A DNA stretch of 64,000 bases, from the NCBI RefSeq assembly GCF_000235505.1, contig NZ_JH379027.1, forward strand, positions 2,462,170 to 2,526,169. Direction: 5' to 3'. This DNA is from Hungatella hathewayi WAL-18680 (GTDB lineage: Bacteria > Bacillota > Clostridia > Lachnospirales > Lachnospiraceae). This document shows, piece after piece, positions 15,431-23,571 of the stretch (position 1 is its first letter; every line of letters begins with the position of its first letter). Made by a program: the position numbers and the translations under genes. Below the pieces are notes generated by a model. It saw nothing but the letters and a program-made list of their open reading frames with translations, had not been told where the DNA came from and ran no database searches.

Positions 15431-17809
15431 ATGGCGGATGAAAAAACATGTATCAGAATATCGGTCCGCAATCTGGTGGAGTTTGTCTTAAGCTCAGGCG
15501 ATATAGACAACCGGCGGACCTCCGGGGCGGAGAAGGACGCCATGCAGGCGGGGAGCAGAATCCACCGGAAGATTCAGAGGCGGATGGGGGCCAACTACCA
15601 GGCGGAGGTCACCATGAAGCATGTGGTGGAGGCCGACGAGTTTCAGATTGCGGTGGAAGGGCGGGCCGACGGCGTGATCAAGGAACTGACCGGCGGCGTC
15701 ACCATCGATGAGATTAAGGGCGTCTATATGGATATCGGCCACCTGGAGGCGGCCATCCCGGTTCACCAGGCCCAGGCCATGTGCTATGGGTATTTTTACT
15801 GTTATGACAATCAGCTGGATGTCATTACCATCCAGGTGACTTACTGCAATATCGAGACGGAGGAAATCAGGCGGTTCCAGGTGGACAAAACCTTTGAGGA
15901 ACTGGAATTCTGGTTCCAGGGACTGATTCACGAGTATTTGAAATGGGCCACCTACCTCTACCAGCACGGCATCCGGCGGAAGGAGTCGTTGAAGGAGCTG
16001 GATTTCCCCTACCCTTATAGAGAGGGGCAGAAGGAGCTGGCGGTGTCGGTGTACCGCTCCATTGCCCGGGGGAAGAATCTGTTTATCCAGGCGCCCACGG
16101 GCGTGGGAAAGACGTTGTCCACCGTGTATCCGGGACTGAAAGCCATGGGGGAGGGGTACGCGGAGAAGCTGTTTTATCTGACGGCTAAGACCATCACCAG
16201 GAGTGTGGCGGAGGAGACATTTACCATTTTACGGGAACATGGGCTCTATTTCCGGACGGTGACGATTACGGCAAAGGAGAAATTGTGCTTTCTGGAGAAG
16301 CCGGAGTGCAACCCGGACGCCTGTCCCTACGCGAAGGGGCATTACGACAGGGTCAATGACGCGGTGTATGAGATTATCCACCGGGAGTTCGGCATCACCA
16401 GGGAGACGGTGCTTTCCTACGCCATGAATTACCAGGTGTGTCCCTTTGAATTCTGTCTGGATATCACTAACTGGGTGGACGGGATTGTCTGTGATTACAA
16501 TTATGTGTTTGACCCCAATGTGAGGCTGAAGCGGTATTTCGCCGAGGGAGTGCCGGGGGGCCGTTACCTGTTTCTGGTGGACGAGGCCCACAATCTGGTG
16601 TCCCGTGCCAGGGAAATGTTCAGTGCCCAGGTGATAAAAGAGGATTTCCTGCTGATGAAGAAGCTGCTAAAGGGCCGTTCGCCCAAGCTGGTGAACTTGT
16701 CGGAGCGGTGCAACAAAATGCTTCTGGAGATGAAGCGGGAGTCGGACGGCTATGTGATACGGGAAAGTATCAACCTGTTTGTCCAGGCGCTGATGACGCT
16801 GTTTGGGGAGCTGGAGACCTTCATGGAGGAGAACCGGGAATTCCAGGACAGGGAGCAGGTGCTGGATTTTTACTTTGAGGTACGCAATTTCCTGGGGATT
16901 TTCGACCGGGTGGATGACAATTACCGGGTTTACACGGAAATGCTGCCAGACGGCAGATTTATGCTGCGCCTGTTCTGCATCAATCCGGCCAGGAATCTGG
17001 CGGAGTGTCTGGATAAGGGGCAGAGTACGGTATTTTTCTCGGCGACACTGCTGCCGGTGCAGTATTATAAGGAGCTGCTCAGCGGGAATCTGGAGGACTA
17101 TGCTGTCTACGCGGAGTCGCCATTTCCAAAGGAGAACCGTCTGCTGATGGTGGCCTCCGATGTGAGCAGCAAGTATACCAGGCGGAATCAGCGGGAGTAT
17201 GAGAAAATCGTGTTCTATATCAAGGAGACTGTCCGCGGACGGGAAGGCAATTATATGGTATTCTTTCCCTCCTACCAGTTTTTGCGGGAGGTGGAGGAGG
17301 TATTAAACGCCATGCCGGAGGAGGAGAGGACCTTCCACTGGATTGCCCAGGAGAGCAAGATGAGAGAGCAGGAACGGGAGGCATTTCTGGAGGAGTTTGA
17401 AAGCTTCGGACAGGGACAGTCCGGGACGCTGGTGGCCCTGTGCGTCATAGGCGGCGTGTTCTCGGAGGGGATTGATTTGAAGGAGGACCGGCTCATCGGC
17501 GCCATCATCGTGGGAACCGGCCTGCCCATGGTCTGTACGGAGCAGGATATTCTAAAGAACTACTTTGATGAGAAAGAGAAGCAGGGCTTCGACTTTGCCT
17601 ACCAGTATCCGGGCATGAACAAAGTCATGCAGGCAGCCGGCCGCGTCATCCGCACCATGGAGGACAAGGGGATTATCCTGCTGTTAGATGAGCGCTTCCT
17701 GCGAAACGATTACCAAACCCTGTTCCCCAGGGAGTGGGGCGAGTATTATGTGGTAAACCGTGGCTGCGTGGGGCAGGCGGTGGAAGATTTCTGGAATGGG
17801 GTGTCATAG
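15431..17809 (+). CDS. PD-(D/E)xK nuclease fused to a Rad3/XPD-DinG-type DNA helicase
   Basis: A 792-residue protein. Its first about 180 residues carry RecB/Cas4-like nuclease motifs: GRADGVI, IDEIKG and QAQAMCYGY. The helicase follows, with Walker A QAPTGVGKT near residue 220, an iron-sulfur cysteine set (CFLEKPECNPDAC and a later cysteine), the VDEAH box and a C-terminal helicase domain with QAAGRVIR. A role in DNA repair or end processing is inferred. The start at 15431 is preferred because AGGAGG sits 10 bases upstream; an earlier in-frame ATG at 15392 overlaps a TATAAT. Confidence 0.88.
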   Translation: MADEKTCIRISVRNLVEFVLSSGDIDNRRTSGAEKDAMQAGSRIHRKIQRRMGANYQAEVTMKHVVEADEFQIAVEGRADGVIKELTGGVTIDEIKGVYMDIGHLEAAIPVHQAQAMCYGYFYCYDNQLDVITIQVTYCNIETEEIRRFQVDKTFEELEFWFQGLIHEYLKWATYLYQHGIRRKESLKELDFPYPYREGQKELAVSVYRSIARGKNLFIQAPTGVGKTLSTVYPGLKAMGEGYAEKLFYLTAKTITRSVAEETFTILREHGLYFRTVTITAKEKLCFLEKPECNPDACPYAKGHYDRVNDAVYEIIHREFGITRETVLSYAMNYQVCPFEFCLDITNWVDGIVCDYNYVFDPNVRLKRYFAEGVPGGRYLFLVDEAHNLVSRAREMFSAQVIKEDFLLMKKLLKGRSPKLVNLSERCNKMLLEMKRESDGYVIRESINLFVQALMTLFGELETFMEENREFQDREQVLDFYFEVRNFLGIFDRVDDNYRVYTEMLPDGRFMLRLFCINPARNLAECLDKGQSTVFFSATLLPVQYYKELLSGNLEDYAVYAESPFPKENRLLMVASDVSSKYTRRNQREYEKIVFYIKETVRGREGNYMVFFPSYQFLREVEEVLNAMPEEERTFHWIAQESKMREQEREAFLEEFESFGQGQSGTLVALCVIGGVFSEGIDLKEDRLIGAIIVGTGLPMVCTEQDILKNYFDEKEKQGFDFAYQYPGMNKVMQAAGRVIRTMEDKGIILLLDERFLRNDYQTLFPREWGEYYVVNRGCVGQAVEDFWNGVS

Positions 17810-17830
17810 GGGAGAGATATGTTGGGAGAG

Positions 17831-17878
17831 GTGTCATTGCCATGGCTGGTATGGTCAGTTATGGGATGGCACTTTTTT
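17831..17878 (+). terminator. Terminator after the helicase gene
   Basis: GTG(T)CATTGCCAT pairs imperfectly with ATGGGATGGCAC and is followed by six T residues. Confidence 0.65.
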
Positions 17879-17896
17879 CATAATTAGAACGTTTTA

Positions 17897-17925
17897 TGCA
17901 ACGCTTTGCACTGATTTTCCGACTA
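17897..17925 (+). promoter_or_regulatory. ECF-type promoter ahead of the ECF sigma gene
   Basis: AAC (17900-17902) and CGAC (17920-17923) are 17 bases apart, the AAC/CGTC-like spacing known for ECF promoters. No good TTGACA/TATAAT pair is seen. Autoregulation is inferred. A 6-bp AAGCGG/CCGCTT hairpin follows at 17936-17956. Confidence 0.5.
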
Positions 17926-18003
17926 TATAGGTAGAAAGCGGCACAACCATCCGCTTCGCAAAGCCGGCCGGAAGGGCGGCAATTCATGCAAAAGAGGTGA
18001 ACG

Positions 18004-18561
18004 ATGAACAATCAGGAAATTATTGAATTATTCTGGCAGCGCTCGGAGCGGGCGATTACGGAGACAGCCGCCAGATTTGGCGTTTACTGCCGTTCCATCG
18101 CCTGGAACCTGCTGGGAAACCGGGAGGATGTGGGGGAATGTCTCAATGACACCTGGCTGGCGGCCTGGAATCAGATACCGCCGGACCGCCCCCGGAATCT
18201 CGCCATCTATCTGGGGAGGATTACCAGAAACATCGCTCTGGACCGCTATGACTACTATCATGCAAAAAAGCGGGACTGCCAGATGAGCCAGCTGCTGTCG
18301 GAACTTCAGGAATGTACCGCGGCGGTGGACAGTGCGGAGCAGGTGTATGTGGCAGGGGAGGCATCCCGGCTCATTAGCCGATTTTTGCGGGAGCAGGAGC
18401 CGGAGAGGCGGACCGTCTTTATCCGCCGATACTGGTATGGAGATTCCATCCGCACAATTGCAAAGAATACGAAAACCAGTGAGAGCTATGTCAAATCCCT
18501 GCTGTTTCGCATGCGCAAATCGCTTCGGGAATATCTGGAGCAGGAAGGAGTGAGTATATGA
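18004..18561 (+). CDS. ECF-type RNA polymerase sigma factor
   Basis: A 185-residue sigma-70 family protein. Region 2 (about 10-80) contains NREDVGECLNDTWLAAWNQIPP and the DNA-melting segment ARYLGRITRNIALDRY (seen as YLGRITRNIALDRY). Region 4 (about 125-178) contains the helix-turn-helix RTIAKNTKTSESYVKSLLFRMR. Regions 1 and 3 are absent, as expected for the ECF group. The stop overlaps the next start by four bases (ATGA), so the pair is translationally coupled. Confidence 0.93.
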   Translation: MNNQEIIELFWQRSERAITETAARFGVYCRSIAWNLLGNREDVGECLNDTWLAAWNQIPPDRPRNLAIYLGRITRNIALDRYDYYHAKKRDCQMSQLLSELQECTAAVDSAEQVYVAGEASRLISRFLREQEPERRTVFIRRYWYGDSIRTIAKNTKTSESYVKSLLFRMRKSLREYLEQEGVSI

Positions 18562-19331
18562 ATCCGAGGGAATTGTTTTTGGAAATCGGGGAAATTGACG
18601 AGGAACTGATAGAGGAGGCTATAGGGGCTGACCGGGACATGAGGTTGTCACAGCGCCACCGGACGCCAAATCGCCCAAATCGCCATTTATTATCTCATAA
18701 AAAAGGAATCACGGCCGCCGCGGCTGTCCTGATTATCGTCCTGGCCACCGTAACCTGGTCGGGAGGATTTACCGCCCTGGCATCCAGAATCAGCAATTAC
18801 ATCAGTGGAATCGTCCGAACGCCCGATGATGTGACGGATTTGGGCTCCGCCGGCTCTCTGAATATAGGAAGAGTGGATGGTCTGGACGAGACACTTTGCA
18901 AATACTACACCTCTTTTCAGGATATGGAGAAGGATTTGGGGCTGAATCTGTTGGAATACAGCGAGCCCTATGAGCTGACTATGGGAGGAAAGGCACGGCC
19001 AATTCTGTTACAATATTTTGACTACAATGAATCCGCCTCGATTTCCGTTCCGGTCACCATCACGGAGGAGGATGGCAGTTCCTACACCTTCTCCTACGAG
19101 ATGGACTTCCTGACGGGAAACGATGGACGGCTGGGAACGTTCGGATTTGCGGGAGAGGTGGAGATGGAACTGGAGACCTACCCCCACCCCAATCTGGATG
19201 TCCCCGTGGCGCTGGTCCGCCAGTCAGACGGCTACGCCAACGCCTGCTTTATCTATGAGAATGTCCGATATTCCATCCTTGGAATCCGGAATGAGGAAAC
19301 ACTGAAAGACATAGTGGAAAAATTAAAATAA
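18558..19331 (+). CDS. Membrane protein, probable anti-sigma partner of the ECF factor
   Basis: A 257-residue protein with an acidic N-terminal cytoplasmic segment of about 45 residues, a single membrane helix (about 50-75, AAAAVLIIVLATVTW) and an extracytoplasmic domain of about 180 residues. The four-base overlap with the sigma gene and the one-helix layout fit an anti-sigma factor. No zinc-finger anti-sigma motif is seen. The signal sensed is unknown. Confidence 0.75.
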   Translation: MNPRELFLEIGEIDEELIEEAIGADRDMRLSQRHRTPNRPNRHLLSHKKGITAAAAVLIIVLATVTWSGGFTALASRISNYISGIVRTPDDVTDLGSAGSLNIGRVDGLDETLCKYYTSFQDMEKDLGLNLLEYSEPYELTMGGKARPILLQYFDYNESASISVPVTITEEDGSSYTFSYEMDFLTGNDGRLGTFGFAGEVEMELETYPHPNLDVPVALVRQSDGYANACFIYENVRYSILGIRNEETLKDIVEKLK

Positions 19332-19335
19332 TTTA

Positions 19336-20211
19336 TCACAAAATATCCATAAACTGTCTGGCCGCCTGGGAAATGGGCAGATTCTCATTGAAGGCTACCA
19401 CAATCTGTCTGGCGGGCAGATCCTGTTCCAGTTTCAGCACGAAGAGGTCTCTGTCATCTTCCGGGATGCAGAAATCCGGGACAAAGGCAATGCCTAAGCC
19501 GATGCGGGCCAAATCAATCAGCAAATCATTGCTGCTGAGCTCGATCTCCGGAACCAAATCCAGCTGTGATTTCTGGAACATGGCGTGGAGGAATTCGCTG
19601 GTGGTGCTCTTGCGGTCCAGCATCAGGATGGGGTAGGGCTGGAGTTCCAGCAGGCTCATCACCTTATCCTGAAGCGGGAAATATTCCCGGTTGGCGACAA
19701 ACACGTCCCGGAACTCCCTGAGAACCCGGGGCGTGTGGGCGGTTGAGAGGGCGGAGTTGGGGTGGTTGATAATGATAAAGTCAACCTGCCCGTGCTCCAG
19801 CAGTCTGGCGCACTCGATGGAGGTCTGGTTCGTCACCTTGATATGGACATGGGGATACATCTTATGGAACTGGTTTAAGTAAGGCAGCAGGTAATACCGG
19901 CAGATGGTGTCGCTGGCACCGATGCGCAGCTGGCCGCCGTTTAGGGTGTTAGCCTCCAAAAGCTGGTTCTCCCCCTGCTTGATCAGATTCATGGCCGGCT
20001 CAATATGTTTAAACAGAATCTCCCCCTCCGGTGTCAGCTGGACCCGCTTGGTGCTGCGGATAAACAGCGTCTGGTTCAGCTTCTTCTCCAGCACCTTGAT
20101 AGACTGGCTGACCGCGGACTGGGAGATAAACAGCTGCTTGGACGCCTCCGAAAAACTCAGCGTGACAGCCACGTGGTAAAAGACCTTGTACAGTTCATAG
20201 TTGATATCCAT
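19336..20211 (-). CDS. LysR-family transcriptional regulator
   Basis: A 291-residue regulator. The N-terminal winged helix (1-60) contains FSEASKQLFISQSAVSQSIKVLEKKL. The rest is a periplasmic-binding-protein-like effector domain (about 90-290). AGGAGG precedes the ATG at 20211. It converges on the anti-sigma gene with a 4-base gap and is divergent from the sigma-like gene at 20426, which may be a target. The effector is unknown. Confidence 0.93.
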   Translation of the reverse strand: MDINYELYKVFYHVAVTLSFSEASKQLFISQSAVSQSIKVLEKKLNQTLFIRSTKRVQLTPEGEILFKHIEPAMNLIKQGENQLLEANTLNGGQLRIGASDTICRYYLLPYLNQFHKMYPHVHIKVTNQTSIECARLLEHGQVDFIIINHPNSALSTAHTPRVLREFRDVFVANREYFPLQDKVMSLLELQPYPILMLDRKSTTSEFLHAMFQKSQLDLVPEIELSSNDLLIDLARIGLGIAFVPDFCIPEDDRDLFVLKLEQDLPARQIVVAFNENLPISQAARQFMDIL

Positions 20212-20289
20212 TATTAGCCCTCCTTATAACTAAGATAATCCTATCACATTAACTGATGGATTGCAACAGGCTGGATGGGGAAAAAACCA

Positions 20290-20318
20290 TTTACTGGCAG
20301 AGACGGGCGTGATATACT
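20290..20318 (+). promoter_or_regulatory. Promoter of the sigma-like/phosphatase operon
   Basis: TTTACT and TATACT are separated by 17 bases, 108 bases upstream of the start at 20426. Confidence 0.6.
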
Positions 20319-20425
20319 ATCATTGCGCCGTGGACAGACAAAGACCGGAGATGCATTGGAATGACATCACGGCCAGGCACAATCCAGGTGCATTCAGGAA
20401 ATAAGGAAAAGGAGTAACAAAAGGA

Positions 20426-21007
20426 ATGAGTGAAGATATCTATCAGTTATACCTTGATGAAATAGAAGCCATCCCGCCCTGTGATATGGCGGAAAATGCC
20501 GCGCTGTCGGTCTCGCTGTCGGCGGGGGACGAGCTGGCGAAGAAGCGGCTGGTGGAGGGAAATTTAAAGACGGCCCTCACCCACACAAAGGAGTATTTAA
20601 ATCGCGGCGTGACCGTCAACGATCTGATTCAGGAGGCCAACATGGCGCTGATGCTGGCTGTGGAGAGCTACGGCGCCCTTGCCGCCGCCAGGATGGCGGA
20701 GACCGGAATGGAAGGGCAGGAGGCCCATCTGGTGGAGGGCGCCTTCGAGCAGTATCTGGGCCTGAAAATCAGAGAAGCCCTGGATGCCGCCGTAGAAGCC
20801 CAGGCTGCCGAGTCGAAGGTGGAGGAGGAAATGCTGGCAAGAGTCAACGTGATGAAGGATATTTCCCAGACCATGGCGGAAGAACTGGGGAGAGAGGCGA
20901 CCGTTGAGGAGCTGGCAGAGCGGCTGAAGATGACGGTGGAGGAAGTGAAGGACATCATGAAGCTGACGCTGGACGCAATGACATTGAATGGAGAGTACGA
21001 GGAATGA
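20426..21007 (+). CDS. Truncated sigma-70-like protein
   Basis: A 193-residue protein that opens with a region 1.2-like YLDEIEAIPP. It then has region 2.1-like KKRLVEGNLKTALTHTKEYLNRGVTVNDLIQEANMALM (shown here only by position, about 40-78; core NLKTALTHTKEYLNRG). A region 3-like segment lies at about 140-185 (TMAEELGREATVEELAERL). The conserved region 2.3-2.4 melting and -10 recognition segment and all of region 4 are missing. It may bind core polymerase without normal promoter recognition, or be a sigma-derived regulator. The stop overlaps the next start by four bases. Confidence 0.8.
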   Translation: MSEDIYQLYLDEIEAIPPCDMAENAALSVSLSAGDELAKKRLVEGNLKTALTHTKEYLNRGVTVNDLIQEANMALMLAVESYGALAAARMAETGMEGQEAHLVEGAFEQYLGLKIREALDAAVEAQAAESKVEEEMLARVNVMKDISQTMAEELGREATVEELAERLKMTVEEVKDIMKLTLDAMTLNGEYEE

Positions 21008-21615
21008 ACATCTATTTCATCCGCCACGGACAGACCGACTGGAATATAGCGGGAAAGATACAGGGAAGCACAGACATTCCCTTAAATGAGACGGGCCGCC
21101 GCCAGGCCCAGTACCTGGCTGACGGCATGAAGAGCAGACCGGTAGTCAGGATTTTTTCCAGCGCCCTCGGCCGGGCCCTCGAGACGGCCGGCGCGGTGGG
21201 CGCGGCGCAGCAGGTGGCAGTAGAGCCCATCGACGGCCTGGAGGAAGTAGGCTTTGGCCAATGGGAGGGTATGAGTTGGGACGAAATCATGGCCCAATAC
21301 CCGGAGGAGTACCGGCGCTGGTGCCTAAACCCGGTGGAAGTATCGCCGCCCGGCGGTGAGCTTCAGGGGGAAGTCTGGCTCCGCTGTAAGAAAGCCATGG
21401 ACACCATCCTTTCAAAAGCGGCGGAGACGAAGGGTGACATCGCGGTGGTATCCCACGGGGCCACCCTGGCTTACATCATCCAGTATCTGATGCGGGAGCA
21501 CCCTCTGGAGGAGGAGCTCATCGTGCACAACGCCAGCATTACCACTGTCACGTACAGCCCGCTGACTGACGACTTTGTACTTGTGGATATGAATAATACG
21601 GAGCATCTGCATTGA
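21004..21615 (+). CDS. Histidine phosphatase family protein (phosphoglycerate mutase-like)
   Basis: A 203-residue enzyme with the N-terminal catalytic motif IRHGQTDWN (His about residue 8), a middle SSALGRALETA (Arg) and the C-terminal VVSHGATLAY (His). These are the phosphohistidine acceptor and partners of branch-1 histidine phosphatases. Substrate candidates include alpha-ribazole phosphate or sugar phosphates. No cobalamin genes lie nearby to choose between them. It is coupled to the sigma-like gene by an ATGA overlap. Confidence 0.9.
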   Translation: MNIYFIRHGQTDWNIAGKIQGSTDIPLNETGRRQAQYLADGMKSRPVVRIFSSALGRALETAGAVGAAQQVAVEPIDGLEEVGFGQWEGMSWDEIMAQYPEEYRRWCLNPVEVSPPGGELQGEVWLRCKKAMDTILSKAAETKGDIAVVSHGATLAYIIQYLMREHPLEEELIVHNASITTVTYSPLTDDFVLVDMNNTEHLH

Positions 21616-21623
21616 GCAGCCGG

Positions 21624-21672
21624 CCCGGAAGCGTGAGGAGATTGTTATCGACATCATTCTTCCGGGTTTTTT
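21624..21672 (+). terminator. Terminator after the histidine phosphatase gene
   Basis: CCCGGAAG and CTTCCGGG-type arms (8 bp) enclose a 27-base loop and are followed by six T residues. Confidence 0.8.
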
Positions 21673-21673
21673 A

Positions 21674-21723
21674 TTGACAAAAATTGTCAAATATGTTAAT
21701 ATCAGTAATAGTTACTAATATTA
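21674..21723 (+). promoter_or_regulatory. Hydrogenase promoter with two overlapping palindromes
   Basis: TTGACA (21674-21679) and TAATAT (21697-21702) are 17 bases apart. The -35 box lies inside TTGACAA-AAA-TTGTCAA (21674-21690). The -10 box begins a second inverted repeat, TAATATCAGTAA (21697-21708) with TTACTAATATTA (21712-21723), 11 of 12 positions symmetric. Two dimeric regulators, or one binding twice, could block this promoter. Confidence 0.7.
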
Positions 21724-21749
21724 GAATGAACGAAAGAAGAGGGACTTTT

Positions 21750-23126
21750 ATGAGCAAACACTTATTTGCGGATATCCGTGTGCCCATTGAGCAGGATAAT
21801 CCATCCATTATGAGACACGAGGAGCGCTGCATCAAATGCGGCCAGTGCAAGCAGGTCTGCCGGGATATGATAGGGGTGGAAGGCCATTACCAGATGTGGA
21901 AGACCGGGGACACCGCCATCTGTATCCACTGTGGCCAGTGTGCCAATGTCTGTCCGGTTGACTGTATCACGGAAGTGCCGGAGTGGCAGAAGGTTCAGGA
22001 GGCCATCGACGATAAGGACAGCATCGTGATATTTTCCACCTCCCCGTCCGTCCGCGTGGCGTTGGGAGAATCTTTTGAGATGGAGCCTGGAAGTTTTGTG
22101 CAGGATAAGATGGTGGCACTGCTTCGTGCGCTGGGAGCCGACTACGTGCTGGATACCAACTTCTCCGCCGATTTGACCATTATGGAGGAGGCCAACGAGC
22201 TGATCCGCCGGATTCAGAGCGACAACATTCCCATTCCCCAGCTGACCAGCTGCTGCCCGGCCTGGGTGAAGTTTGTGGAGACCTTCTATCCGGAGTTCAA
22301 GGAGAATCTGTCCACATCGAAAAGCCCCATCGGCATGCAGGGGCCGACAATCAAGACTTATTTTGCCAAGAAACAGGGGCTGGACCCGAGAAGGATTGTC
22401 AATGTGGCCGTGACGCCCTGTACCGCCAAGAAATTCGAAATCCGCAGGGAGGAGATGTGCGACGCCGGAAAAGAGCTTGGAATCCCCGGAATGCGGGATA
22501 TGGACTATGTGATTACCACCAGGGAGCTGGCCGAGTGGGCAAAATCGAGAGGGATTGATTTCACCGGGCTGAAACCGGAGCGGTATGACAGTCTGATGGG
22601 AGAAGCGTCCGGCGCCGGCGTCATTTTCGGCAATACGGGCGGCGTGATGGAGGCGGCAGTCCGCACGGCCTACGCGGTGCTCACCGGCGAGCCGGTTCCG
22701 GAGAATTTGCTGAAACTGGAGGCAGTCCGCGGCATGGAGGGAATCCGGGAGGCGTCTCTGACCATCAACGGCATCAAGCTGGATATCGCCGTGGTGTACG
22801 GCACGGCCAACGCAAGAATCCTGCTGGACAAAATAAAGGCGGGCGAGAAGTTTTACCAGTTCATCGAAGTGATGACCTGCCCGGGCGGATGCATCGGCGG
22901 TGGCGGCCAGCCGAAGAATATCCTGGCGGACGGCGATGAAATCAGAAGGAAGCGAATCAGCGGCCTCTACCGGAAGGACGAGAGCATGAAGCTGCGCCTC
23001 TCCCACGAGAATCCGGAGATTACCCAGGTGTATGACGAGTTCTATGAAACTTCGGGAAGTGAGAAGGCGGAGCGCATGTTACATACCGCCTACATTGACA
23101 GAAGCGGGGATTTGAATCAGCAGTAA
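21750..23126 (+). CDS. [FeFe] hydrogenase, monomeric ferredoxin-linked type
   Basis: A 458-residue protein. Two [4Fe-4S] motifs lie near the N-terminus (CIKCGQCKQVC and CIHCGQCANVC). The three H-cluster signatures are present: TSCCPAW (L1), TPCTAKKFE (L2) and MTCPGGCIGGGGQP (L3). L2 begins Thr instead of the more common Met, seen in some group B enzymes. It should interconvert protons and H2 with ferredoxin. The first GTG/ATG choices upstream (21684, 21726) lie in or near the promoter, so MSKHLFAD at 21750 behind AGAGGG is taken as start. No maturase genes are in the window. Confidence 0.93.
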   Translation: MSKHLFADIRVPIEQDNPSIMRHEERCIKCGQCKQVCRDMIGVEGHYQMWKTGDTAICIHCGQCANVCPVDCITEVPEWQKVQEAIDDKDSIVIFSTSPSVRVALGESFEMEPGSFVQDKMVALLRALGADYVLDTNFSADLTIMEEANELIRRIQSDNIPIPQLTSCCPAWVKFVETFYPEFKENLSTSKSPIGMQGPTIKTYFAKKQGLDPRRIVNVAVTPCTAKKFEIRREEMCDAGKELGIPGMRDMDYVITTRELAEWAKSRGIDFTGLKPERYDSLMGEASGAGVIFGNTGGVMEAAVRTAYAVLTGEPVPENLLKLEAVRGMEGIREASLTINGIKLDIAVVYGTANARILLDKIKAGEKFYQFIEVMTCPGGCIGGGGQPKNILADGDEIRRKRISGLYRKDESMKLRLSHENPEITQVYDEFYETSGSEKAERMLHTAYIDRSGDLNQQ

Positions 23127-23184
23127 CGGCTGAGAGATTGCCGTTGACAGGCAGCGTCCATTGTGATAGTATGTAGATAGTCGA

Positions 23185-23203
23185 TATATAGATTATCTAT
23201 ATA
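23185..23203. promoter_or_regulatory. Palindromic operator in front of the PadR gene
   Basis: TATATAGAT and ATCTATATA form a perfect 9-bp inverted repeat around a single T, 27 bases before the start codon. The spacing and symmetry suit an autorepressing PadR dimer. Confidence 0.6.
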
Positions 23204-23229
23204 GTATCACAAGAAAGGAGAAGCTGCAA

Positions 23230-23571
23230 ATGGCGATTGACAAGAGTCTTGTTTCCGGCAGCACCGGGATGCTGCTTTTGAAAATGCTGTCGGAAAAGGA
23301 AATGTACGGATATGAGATGATTGAGACGCTGGAGTCCAAGTCCAACCACGTCTTTGAGCTGAAGGCGGGGACGCTGTATCCTCTGCTTCACTCTATGGAG
23401 TCCCAGAATCTGCTGACCTCCTACGAGCAGGAGACCGGCGGCAAAAAACGGAAGTATTACAAAATCACGAAAGAGGGCAGAAAAGCCCTGGGAAAGAAGC
23501 AGCAGGAGTGGAAGGAATATTCCGAGGCCGTGATGCAGGTGTTGGGAGGTGTCAGCTTTGGAAATGCGTGA
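23230..23571 (+). CDS. PadR-family transcriptional regulator
   Basis: A 113-residue winged-helix protein of the small PadR subfamily. Diagnostic segments are MLLLKMLSEKEMYGYEMIETL, the wing region KAGTLYPLLHSME and KKRKYYKITKEGRKAL. A strong AAAGGAG precedes the ATG. The downstream gene begins inside its 3' end, and its N-terminus carries a permease-prefix domain that is typically partnered with PadR regulators. Confidence 0.93.
   Translation: MAIDKSLVSGSTGMLLLKMLSEKEMYGYEMIETLESKSNHVFELKAGTLYPLLHSMESQNLLTSYEQETGGKKRKYYKITKEGRKALGKKQQEWKEYSEAVMQVLGGVSFGNA

Noticed and set aside
21762-23006. Minus-strand frame of 414 codons inside the hydrogenase gene
   Set aside because: The plus strand carries all hydrogenase cysteine motifs; the antisense frame has no ribosome site or recognisable domain.
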